Shown piece after piece: positions 1 to 5,521 of a DNA stretch of 10,213 nucleotides. The DNA lies in assembly GCA_018064695.1 (NCBI GenBank), contig JAGHUU010000133.1, positions 1 to 10,213 of the forward strand, written 5' to 3'. The stretch comes from Candidatus Blautia equi (GTDB taxonomy: Bacteria; Bacillota; Clostridia; Lachnospirales; Lachnospiraceae). The translations under genes were made by a program, and so were the position numbers. Position 1 is the first letter of the stretch. The number at the start of each line of letters is the position of its first letter. The notes under the pieces were generated by a model that was not told the DNA's origin, ran no database searches, and saw only the letters and a list, made by a program, of their open reading frames with translations.

Positions 1-27
1 TGGATGAAAAAAGACAGGAAAAAGATG

Positions 28-56
28 TTTACAAGAATATGCCCCTGTGCTATACT
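28..56 (+). promoter_or_regulatory. Sigma-A promoter for rpsO
   Basis: The -35 element TTTACA (28-33) is separated by 17 nt from the -10 element TATACT (51-56). A TG dinucleotide at 48-49 makes it an extended -10 (TGcTATACT). Transcription should start near 62-64, giving a leader of about 114 nt before rpsO. Both hexamers are one mismatch from consensus, which fits a highly expressed ribosomal protein gene. Confidence 0.8.
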
Positions 57-62
57 ATGCAA

Positions 63-176
63 GGTGATTTCGGGAGACCGGAATTCCGCATAAACAGCCC
101 TTATTCGGAGATTGGAAACTCGGACCGTCTCTTAATATGCGGCGATTCATATTTATATTTTAAGGAGGAAATCACA
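63..176 (+). promoter_or_regulatory. Structured rpsO 5' leader, possible S15 autoregulatory RNA
   Basis: A helix can form between GAGAC (74-78) and GTCTC (127-131). It extends outward by two G-U pairs (72-73 with 132-133) and inward by GG (80-81) with CC (125-126) and TCCG (85-88) with CGGA (121-124). The enclosed loop (89-120) holds CCTTA (99-103), complementary to TAAGG (161-165), the start of the rpsO Shine-Dalgarno sequence. Pairing of loop and ribosome site would be a pseudoknot that hides the ribosome site. S15 is known to repress its own mRNA through leader structures in several bacterial groups. The pairings are read directly; regulation by S15 is inferred. Confidence 0.5.
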
Positions 177-443
177 ATGATTTCAAACGAGAAAAAAACA
201 GCAATCATCAAAGAGTACGCAAGAACTGAGGGTGACACCGGTTCACCAGAGGTACAGGTAGCTATCCTTACCGCAAGAATCCAGGAGCTCACCGAGCATC
301 TGAAAGAGCATCACAAAGATCATCATTCCAGACGTGGTCTTCTGAAAATGGTTGGTCAGAGACGTGGTCTTCTTGCATACCTTAAGAAAACCGACATCAA
401 CAGATACCGTGCACTGATCGAGAAACTTGGTCTGAGAAAATAA
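177..443 (+). CDS. rpsO: 30S ribosomal protein S15
   Basis: Encodes 88 residues, the normal length for bacterial S15. This primary-binding 30S protein contacts the 16S rRNA central domain three-way junction and helps form bridges to the 50S subunit. Family signatures are plain: the DTGSPEVQVA segment at residues 20-29, the HKDHHSRRGL segment near 46-55, the QRRGLLAYL helix near 61-69, and a C-terminus ending GLRK. The start at 177 is set by the Shine-Dalgarno AAGGAGG (162-168) eight bases upstream. The frame stays open further upstream, but that stretch carries the promoter and leader and is not S15-like. The gene has its own promoter and a terminator directly after it, so it is mainly monocistronic, followed by pnp as in many bacteria. 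Confidence 0.97.
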   Translation: MISNEKKTAIIKEYARTEGDTGSPEVQVAILTARIQELTEHLKEHHKDHHSRRGLLKMVGQRRGLLAYLKKTDINRYRALIEKLGLRK

Positions 444-460
444 TATTTTCTGTAAAGCGG

Positions 461-490
461 AAGGGCGGATTAACCATCCGCCCTTGTTTT
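461..490 (+). terminator. Rho-independent terminator after rpsO
   Basis: A perfect 10-bp stem, AAGGGCGGAT (461-470) with ATCCGCCCTT (476-485), has a 5-nt loop and is followed by a T-rich tract through 490. It starts 17 nt after the rpsO stop codon and would limit read-through into pnp. Confidence 0.9.
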
Positions 491-553
491 CGATTATGCA
501 GGGTCTGGACAATGTCCGGCGCTAACAAATCAGACAAAAATTCCAATAAGATG

Positions 554-630
554 CGGGAGTTATTTCCGAGACTTCTGAAAAGCTCATTTTCCGGAAACAA
601 AATGGTTTTTTCAGTTGTTTCGGACTCCTG
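554..630 (+). promoter_or_regulatory. Structured pnp 5' leader with two competing folds
   Basis: Fold 1 is a three-way junction. P1 is CGGGAGT (554-560) with ACTCCTG (624-630). P2 is GAGaCTT (568-574) with AAGCTC (580-585). P3 is CCGgAAACAA (591-600) with TTGTTTCGG (615-623), stacked directly on P1. Fold 2 is one long hairpin from CTGAAAA (575-581) with TTTTCAG (608-614), continuing after G-U pairs around one mismatch into CATTTT (585-590) with AAAATG (599-604); it excludes P2 and P3. E. coli pnp mRNA has a long leader hairpin used in autoregulation through RNase III and PNPase. An analogous role here is inference. I see no convincing promoter between 491 and 553; TTGTTT (484-489) with GACAAT (508-513) at 18 nt is only a weak candidate. 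Confidence 0.4.
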
Positions 631-675
631 ATTTTATTGATGAACACTATCACAATGAAGAAAGGATAAAAAAAC

Positions 676-2769
676 ATGTATAAGAGTTATTCCATGGAAT
701 TAGCAGGAAGAACCTTAAGAGTAGATATCGGACGTGTAGCTAAACAGGCTAACGGCGCTGCTCTTATGATGTACGGCGATACCACCGTTCTTTCCACCGC
801 TACCGCTTCCAAAGAGCCAAGAGAGGGAATCGATTTCTTCCCACTCAGTGTAGAATATGAAGAGAAAATGTACGCAGTAGGTAAGATCCCAGGAGGATTC
901 AATAAGAGAGAGGGAAAAGCAAGCGAGCACGCTATCCTTACCTCCCGTGTTATTGACCGTCCTATGAGACCACTGTTCCCTAAGGATTACAGAAACGATG
1001 TTGCCCTGAACAACATGGTAATGGCAGTTGATCCTGCAGCTAACCCGGAGATCGCAGCTATGCTCGGTTCCTCCATCGCAACCTGTATTTCCGATATCCC
1101 ATTTGACGGCCCATGCGCTACCACCCAGGTAGGTCTGATCAACGGCGAGTTCGTGATCAACCCAAGCATGGAGCAGAAAGTAGTATCCGACCTTCAGCTT
1201 ACCGTAGCATCCACCAGAGAGAAAGTAATCATGATCGAGGCAGGCGCTAACGAGGTACCTGAGGATCAGATGATCGAGGCTATCTACAAAGCTCACGAGG
1301 TAAACCAGGAGATCATCGCTTTCATCGACAAGATCGTTGCTGAGTGCGGTAAAGAGAAACACGCATATGAGTCCTGCGCTATTCCTGAGGAACTTTTCGC
1401 AGCAATCAAAGAGATCGTTCCACCAGCAGAGATGGAAGTTGCCGTATTCGCTGATGAGAAACAGATCCGCGACAAAAACATCGCAGAGGTTACCGCTCGT
1501 CTGAAAGAGGCATTTGCTGATAAAGAAGAGTGGCTTGCAGTTCTCGGCGAGGCTGTATACCAGTACCAGAAGAAGACCGTACGTAAGATGATCCTGAAAG
1601 ATCACAAACGTCCTGACGGTCGTCAGATCACCCAGATCCGTCCTCTGGCAGCTGAGACCGATATCATCCCACGTGTTCATGGTTCCGCTATGTTCACCCG
1701 TGGACAGACTCAGATCTGTACCGTAACCACTCTGGCTCCACTTTCCGAGGCTCAGAAGCTTGACGGTCTTGATGTATTTGAGACCTCCAAGAGATATATG
1801 CATCACTACAACTTCCCATCCTACTCCGTAGGTGAGACCAAACCTTCCAGAGGACCTGGACGTCGTGAGATCGGACACGGTGCACTGGCTGAGAGAGCAT
1901 TAGTTCCTGTTCTTCCTACCGAAGAGGAGTTCCCATATGCGATCCGTACTGTATCCGAGACCTTCGAGTCCAACGGATCTACCTCCCAGGCTTCTATCTG
2001 TGCATCCACCATGTCTCTTATGGCAGCAGGTGTTCCAATTAAGAAACCTGTAGCAGGTATCTCCTGTGGTCTTGTTACCGGTGAGACCGATGACGACTAT
2101 CTGGTACTTACCGATATCCAGGGTCTTGAGGACTTCTTCGGCGATATGGACTTCAAGGTAGCAGGTACCCACGACGGTATCACCGCTATCCAGATGGATA
2201 TTAAGATCCACGGTCTTACCAGACCAATCGTAGAGGAAGCTATCCGCAGAACCAAAGAGGCAAGAGAGTACATCCTTACCGAGGTTATGGAGAAATGTAT
2301 CGCAGCACCACGCGCTACTGTTGGCGAGTATGCTCCTAAGATCATCTCCCTGCAGATCGATCCTCAGAAGATCGGTGATGTTGTAGGTCAGAGAGGAAAG
2401 ACCATCAATGCAATCATCGAGAGAACCGGCGTTAAGATCGATATCACCGATGACGGTATGGTATCTATCTGCGGTATCGAGCAGAAGGGCATGGATGAGG
2501 CTTATCGCATGGTAAACATCATCGCTACTGATTTTGAGCAGGGCCAGATCCTTACCGGTTCTGTAGTAAGCATCAAAGAGTTCGGCGCATTCGTTGAGTT
2601 CGCTCCTGGCAAAGAGGGAATGGTTCACATCTCCAAAATCTGCAAAGAGAGAATCAACCGTGTAGAGGACGTTCTTACTCTTGGCGACAAGGTTACTGTA
2701 GTATGCATGGGCAAGGACAAGATGGGCAGAATGAGCTTCTCCATTAAAGACGTACCTGCACAGGCATAA
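676..2769 (+). CDS. pnp: Polynucleotide phosphorylase (PNPase)
   Basis: Encodes 697 residues, full length for bacterial PNPase. This trimeric cytosolic 3'-to-5' exoribonuclease degrades RNA by phosphorolysis to NDPs and can also add 3' tails. Domain order is complete: first RNase PH domain (about 10-145, with the TSRVIDRPMRPLF segment at 89-101), helical linker (about 150-305), second RNase PH domain (about 315-540), KH domain with the GQRG loop at 571-574, and S1 domain at about 623-690. The catalytic residues known from E. coli appear as D486, D492 and K494 around GDMDFK. The loop corresponding to the E. coli FFRR RNA-contact region reads FNKREGK (75-81). ATG 676 follows an AAAGGA ribosome site (661-666). 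Codon use is strongly biased (ACC, TTC, CGT), suggesting high expression. A terminator lies 40 bp after the stop. Confidence 0.98.
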   Translation: MYKSYSMELAGRTLRVDIGRVAKQANGAALMMYGDTTVLSTATASKEPREGIDFFPLSVEYEEKMYAVGKIPGGFNKREGKASEHAILTSRVIDRPMRPLFPKDYRNDVALNNMVMAVDPAANPEIAAMLGSSIATCISDIPFDGPCATTQVGLINGEFVINPSMEQKVVSDLQLTVASTREKVIMIEAGANEVPEDQMIEAIYKAHEVNQEIIAFIDKIVAECGKEKHAYESCAIPEELFAAIKEIVPPAEMEVAVFADEKQIRDKNIAEVTARLKEAFADKEEWLAVLGEAVYQYQKKTVRKMILKDHKRPDGRQITQIRPLAAETDIIPRVHGSAMFTRGQTQICTVTTLAPLSEAQKLDGLDVFETSKRYMHHYNFPSYSVGETKPSRGPGRREIGHGALAERALVPVLPTEEEFPYAIRTVSETFESNGSTSQASICASTMSLMAAGVPIKKPVAGISCGLVTGETDDDYLVLTDIQGLEDFFGDMDFKVAGTHDGITAIQMDIKIHGLTRPIVEEAIRRTKEAREYILTEVMEKCIAAPRATVGEYAPKIISLQIDPQKIGDVVGQRGKTINAIIERTGVKIDITDDGMVSICGIEQKGMDEAYRMVNIIATDFEQGQILTGSVVSIKEFGAFVEFAPGKEGMVHISKICKERINRVEDVLTLGDKVTVVCMGKDKMGRMSFSIKDVPAQA

Positions 2770-2808
2770 TCTTAAGAGAAACTGAGTTTTTCTATAACGA
2801 AATTTTAT

Positions 2809-2842
2809 ATGAGAATCTGCTCTCGGGCAGATTCTCATTTTA
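2809..2842 (+). terminator. Rho-independent terminator after pnp
   Basis: A perfect 12-bp stem, ATGAGAATCTGC (2809-2820) with GCAGATTCTCAT (2827-2838), has a 6-nt loop and a short TTTTAT tail. The T-tract is modest, so some read-through into nrdG is plausible; I see no clear promoter between this hairpin and nrdG. Confidence 0.8.
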
Positions 2843-2870
2843 TAAACTGGACAGAGACTTCCGGAAGAAA

Positions 2871-2878
2871 GGGAGGAG
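2871..2878 (+). promoter_or_regulatory. Ribosome binding site fixing the nrdG start
   Basis: GGGAGGAG lies 5 nt before ATG 2884. The reading frame is open back to an ATG at 2809, but that codon is inside the pnp terminator stem, so 2884 is the start. Confidence 0.85.
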
Positions 2879-2883
2879 ATACC

Positions 2884-3438
2884 ATGAATTACCATAACAT
2901 AACAAAGGACGATATGTTAAACGGCGACGGACTGCGTGTTGTGCTCTGGGTTGCAGGCTGCCTGCATCATTGTCCGGAGTGCCAGAATCCGGTCACCTGG
3001 AATCCTGAGGGAGGTCTTCCCTTCGGAGAAGCGGAGAAGGCTGAGATCTTCAAAGAGCTGGATAAGGATTATATCAGCGGCATTACTTTCTCCGGCGGAG
3101 ACCCGCTTCACCCTGCAAACCGTGCAGCTGTGACAGCACTGGCAAAAGAGATCCGGGAAAAATATCCTGAAAAGACCATCTGGCTCTACACAGGATACCT
3201 TTGGGAAGAGGTCTGCCAGGAAGAGATCATGGATTATCTGGATGTGTGTCTGGAAGGCAAGTTTGAGGTGGCAAATAAGCTCCTCACCCTCCACTGGGTA
3301 GGCTCCACCAACCAGAGAGTTATCGATGTGAAAAAGACCCGCCAGGCCGGAAGGATCGTGATCTGGTCCGAGGACGGCAGCGATGATACCGATTACGCGG
3401 CAGGAAGTCAGAACGGCCCATGCGGCTGCGGCTTCTGA
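2884..3438 (+). CDS. nrdG: Anaerobic ribonucleoside-triphosphate reductase activating protein (radical SAM)
   Basis: Encodes 184 residues. NrdG uses a [4Fe-4S] cluster and S-adenosylmethionine to create the glycyl radical on NrdD, the oxygen-sensitive class III ribonucleotide reductase that makes dNTPs in anaerobes. The NrdG-type cluster motif C-x3-C-x2-C is at C26, C30 and C33, within GCLHHCPECQNP. The radical SAM GGDP motif is at 71-74, and the conserved GSTNQRVIDV segment is at 140-149. The protein is longer than the roughly 154-residue E. coli enzyme because of an acidic/polar C-terminal tail ending in CGCGF, with C180 and C182. The usual partner nrdD is not in this window. dut follows 27 nt downstream with its own strong ribosome site, so the two are probably co-transcribed. 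Confidence 0.93.
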   Translation: MNYHNITKDDMLNGDGLRVVLWVAGCLHHCPECQNPVTWNPEGGLPFGEAEKAEIFKELDKDYISGITFSGGDPLHPANRAAVTALAKEIREKYPEKTIWLYTGYLWEEVCQEEIMDYLDVCLEGKFEVANKLLTLHWVGSTNQRVIDVKKTRQAGRIVIWSEDGSDDTDYAAGSQNGPCGCGF

Positions 3439-3465
3439 TCCCTTTGTCTGAAAAAGGAGAAGACT

Positions 3466-3906
3466 ATGCAGAAAGAAAAAATCCAGATCTTATATCACTC
3501 TGATGAGATCGAGAAACTGAGATATATTGACGGCAAGAGCGACTGGATCGACCTTCGCGCAGCTAAGGAATATCACTTAAAACCATTTGAGTTCGCACTC
3601 ATTGACCTTGGTGTTTCCGTGAAACTGCCGGAAGGGTATGAGATGATCATCGCACCGCGTTCTTCCACATATAAGAACTACGGAATCATCCAGACCAACT
3701 CCATCGGCGTTGTGGACGAGAGCTATTGCGGCAGAGATGACATCCTTAAAATGCCTGCTCTGGCTCTCCGCGAGACTGAGATCCACGTAAACGACAGAGT
3801 CTGCCAGTTCCGTATCATCAAACACCAGCCGGTCATTGAGTTCGAAGATGTAGAGGACTTAACCGATGCCTCCAGAGGCGGAATCGGCTCCACCGGAAAA
3901 CAATAA
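3466..3906 (+). CDS. dut: dUTP diphosphatase (dUTPase)
   Basis: Encodes 146 residues, normal for trimeric dUTPases. The enzyme hydrolyses dUTP to dUMP and pyrophosphate, keeping uracil out of DNA and feeding dTMP synthesis. The five family motifs are seen in order: DLRA at 29-32 (I), PRSS at 64-67 (II), GVVDESYCG at 81-89 (III, with catalytic Asp D84 and Tyr Y87), NDRVCQ at 109-114 (IV), and RGGIGSTG at 137-144 (V). Motif V differs from the common RGxxGFGSTG: it is shorter and has Ile where a Phe usually stacks on uracil. Motif III is followed by RDDILKMP rather than the common GEI-type sequence. ATG 3466 is set by AAAGGAG (3453-3459). It follows nrdG and shares its nucleotide-metabolism theme. 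A strong terminator follows. Confidence 0.92.
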   Translation: MQKEKIQILYHSDEIEKLRYIDGKSDWIDLRAAKEYHLKPFEFALIDLGVSVKLPEGYEMIIAPRSSTYKNYGIIQTNSIGVVDESYCGRDDILKMPALALRETEIHVNDRVCQFRIIKHQPVIEFEDVEDLTDASRGGIGSTGKQ

Positions 3907-3917
3907 AAAATATCAGG

Positions 3918-3963
3918 GGATATTGTTTGGCTCGTGTGAGCCGACCAATATCCTTTTTATTTT
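3918..3963 (+). terminator. Strong rho-independent terminator after dut
   Basis: The 16-position stem runs from GGATATTG (3918-3925) with CAATATCC (3946-3953), through one mismatch, to an upper stem ending in GGCTC (3929-3933) with GAGCC (3938-3942). The loop is GTGT, followed by TTTTTATTTT. It separates nrdG-dut from the next unit. Confidence 0.95.
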
Positions 3964-4024
3964 AAAGAATCTGACAATATTACCTGAAAATAATAAAAAA
4001 AGACATAGAGATTTGGTCGTTCTG

Positions 4025-4033
4025 TGCTATAAT
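4025..4033 (+). promoter_or_regulatory. Extended -10 promoter for the repeat-protein operon
   Basis: TGcTATAAT is a perfect extended -10 (TG 4025-4026, TATAAT 4028-4033). No good -35 is found at 16-18 nt spacing, as is common for extended -10 promoters. The start should be near 4040, giving a leader of about 40 nt. The surrounding CTGTGCTATA is identical to the rpsO promoter at 46-55, so this operon may be well expressed. Confidence 0.75.
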
Positions 4034-4081
4034 GGTTAATAGCGTGGTTTCAAATATGCTTGCGAGAGGAGTACCGGAAAG

Positions 4082-4606
4082 ATGAGTGATGAAAAGAAAG
4101 ACAAAACCTTATGGCGCCTGGAAGACCAGAAATGGTGGCAGGAATACGTCGCCAAAATGAAACAGCCGACAGTACTTTCCGGAAACGGCAGTGCAGTTCC
4201 GGTAAACGGTTCCGGTTCCGCCGGAAGCGGCCTCTTTATCTATTCCAGCAATGTTTATGGAAGCGGCAGCAACGGCAGCGGTCTTTATATTATGACCAGC
4301 GGCAGCAACGTATACGGAAGCGGTCTCTATATTATGAGCAGCGGTTCTTATGTATACGGAAGCGGAAGCGGCCTCTATATTATGAGCAGCGGTTCTGCTG
4401 TATATGGCAGTGGAAGCGGCCTTTATATCCAGGGAAGCAACGCAGCGGTATATGGCACTGCAGCCATGCAGCAGGAAGCTAATACCTGCACTGTGGACAT
4501 GAGCAAGGTTCTTATTCCGGAGTATTTAAGGGAGGCAGCCCTTAAATCTGCCAACGCTGCAAACAACGCATCCGGCGTACTGGCTTATGGCCTGGATCTG
4601 ATCTAA
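4082..4606 (+). CDS. Gly/Ser/Tyr tandem-repeat protein of unknown function
   Basis: Encodes 174 residues; I do not recognise the family. Three parts are visible. Residues 1-30 are charged and rich in Trp (W11, W18, W19), without a signal peptide or membrane segment. Residues 31-126 are low-complexity Gly/Ser with five copies of a GLYIMSSGSxVYGS-like unit starting at G50, G67, G81, G97 and G113. Residues 127-174 are a more ordinary tail with one Cys (C136), the likely helix PEYLREAALKSANAA, and the end YGLDLI. Alternating short hydrophobic strands (LYIM, VY) and Gly/Ser turns every 14-17 residues suggest a beta-solenoid or amyloid-like stack. ATG 4082 follows GAGAGGAG (4064-4071). A putative glycosyltransferase starts 10 nt downstream, so the repeats could be its acceptor. 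Alternatives are a structural protein or a peptide-type precursor; function is unknown. Confidence 0.85.
   Translation: MSDEKKDKTLWRLEDQKWWQEYVAKMKQPTVLSGNGSAVPVNGSGSAGSGLFIYSSNVYGSGSNGSGLYIMTSGSNVYGSGLYIMSSGSYVYGSGSGLYIMSSGSAVYGSGSGLYIQGSNAAVYGTAAMQQEANTCTVDMSKVLIPEYLREAALKSANAANNASGVLAYGLDLI
4223..4453 (+). repeat. In-frame tandem repeats coding GSGLYI...VY units
   Basis: Five degenerate copies of a unit of about 42-51 bp encode residues 48-124 of the repeat protein. The two most regular copies are 48 bp each, with near-identical DNA (GGCCTCTATATTATGAGCAG-type cores at about 4370 and 4322). All spacings (17, 14, 16 and 16 residues) are multiples of three, so copy changes would keep the frame. 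Outer copies are more diverged than the middle ones. Confidence 0.85.
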
Positions 4607-4616
4607 GGATTCTGAT

Positions 4617-5462
4617 ATGAATGCATTTCATTCTTTATGGACGCTGCCGGGAGTTTTAAGAAACCAGGGAAGGGTAGACTTCCCTGATTTTGAGCTTCTG
4701 ACAGCGATTCTTTCTGCACTGAAATGGAAAGAAAATAATGGTTCCATCAAGCTGATTACCGATACACCCGGCGCGCTCTTTTTTAAAGAGATCGGTATGG
4801 AAGGACTTTGGGATGACATAGACCTTTCTCTGGACGACATGGATGTGAGGATCAACCCGTTTCTCTTCTGGGCAGCCGGAAAGCTGTTTGCCCTTAAGAA
4901 GATGGAAACACCCTGCGTCATGCTGGATACCGATCTTATCATCTGGGAAAAGATCGATGGACTGAAGGATTTTGAAGTGGTTGCAGCTCATCCCGAGGCA
5001 CTGAATCCCTTTGTCTACCCGGATCCCCATACCTTCTTATTCGAAGATGGCTACACCTACCCGGAAAACTGGGATTTCTCCATAGCAGCTGCCAATACGG
5101 CTTTTCTGTATCTTAAAAATCAGGATTTCAGGGATCGCTATGTGGAAGCGGCCATGGATTTCTTTCTTCATGTGAAGACAGACGGACTGAATACTGTGAA
5201 CGCCATGTGCTTTGCTGAGCAGCGCGTTCTCCCTATGTGCGCCAAGGCGGAAAAACAGAAGATGGCCTATCTTCTGGATCTTGCAAGACCGGAGCAGCAG
5301 TCCTTAGTGACCCACACCTGGGGCTATAAAAACGTGCTGCGGCAGAACGAGGCGGAGCGAACAGCCTTCTGTAAGAAGTGTGTAAGAAGAGTGATGAAGG
5401 ACTTCCCGGAGTCTGCGCATCTTATCACGGAGAATCCGATATTAAAAAAATATGCAGAATAA
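4617..5462 (+). CDS. GT-A-like putative glycosyltransferase
   Basis: Encodes 281 residues with no signal peptide or membrane helix, so it is probably cytosolic. It looks like a nucleotide-diphospho-sugar transferase fold. There is an early segment for strand-helix packing (about 27-50, ending KLITDTPGA), then PCVMLDTDLIIW at 99-110 with a DxD-type metal site D104-T-D106. An ANTAFLYL strand at 159-166 recalls the NTG acceptor loop of GT8-type enzymes. THTWGYK at 232-238 may give the late His of such folds (H233). From memory it resembles the uncharacterised DUF6734-type proteins, which share a PFxHxDxDxxIW block; this match is tentative. The ribosome site TAAGGA (4604-4609) overlaps the stop codon of the repeat-protein gene, indicating translational coupling. 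The sugar donor and acceptor are unknown; the repeat protein is the obvious candidate acceptor. Confidence 0.7.
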   Translation: MNAFHSLWTLPGVLRNQGRVDFPDFELLTAILSALKWKENNGSIKLITDTPGALFFKEIGMEGLWDDIDLSLDDMDVRINPFLFWAAGKLFALKKMETPCVMLDTDLIIWEKIDGLKDFEVVAAHPEALNPFVYPDPHTFLFEDGYTYPENWDFSIAAANTAFLYLKNQDFRDRYVEAAMDFFLHVKTDGLNTVNAMCFAEQRVLPMCAKAEKQKMAYLLDLARPEQQSLVTHTWGYKNVLRQNEAERTAFCKKCVRRVMKDFPESAHLITENPILKKYAE

Positions 5463-5465
5463 ATA

Positions 5466-5497
5466 AGGACATGTGATTGCTCACATGTCCTGTTTTT
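5466..5497. terminator. Terminator between convergent genes
   Basis: A perfect 11-bp stem (5466-5476 with 5481-5491) with a TTGC loop is followed on the plus strand by GTTTTT. On the minus strand the same stem is followed by TTATTTATT and lies 25 nt after the DUF1292-like stop. It therefore probably ends both the glycosyltransferase operon and the convergent small gene. Confidence 0.85.
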
Positions 5498-5521
5498 GTG
5501 CAGAAGATTATGCAATTTTAA

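Noticed and set aside
39..176. N-terminal extension of the S15 frame to an upstream ATG, with an open frame back to base 3
   Set aside because: It overlaps the promoter (28-56) and leader, lacks a ribosome site and does not resemble S15; the AAGGAGG before 177 fixes the start.
715..1878. Long open frame on the minus strand opposite pnp (387 codons)
   Set aside because: It is a codon-bias shadow of pnp: no ribosome site, no recognisable domain, and it is fully covered by a certain gene.
2809..2883. Longer nrdG start at the ATG at 2809
   Set aside because: The codon lies in the pnp terminator stem and has no ribosome site; GGGAGGAG precedes ATG 2884.
4056..4085. Nine-codon ORF overlapping the repeat-protein start codon (leader-peptide idea)
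   Set aside because: No ribosome site precedes its ATG, and its body is largely the ribosome site of the repeat-protein gene.
4223..4453. CRISPR-like array
   Set aside because: Units are degenerate, in frame within a gene and have no unique spacers of constant length.
4111..4482. Second-frame 123-codon open frame with Arg/Lys-Leu-Tyr-Tyr repeats
   Set aside because: It is the frame-shifted reading of the Gly/Ser repeats; it has no ribosome site and repeat DNA keeps several frames open.
4082..4606. Secreted or cell-wall protein
   Set aside because: No signal peptide, hydrophobic segment or LPxTG-type sorting signal is visible.
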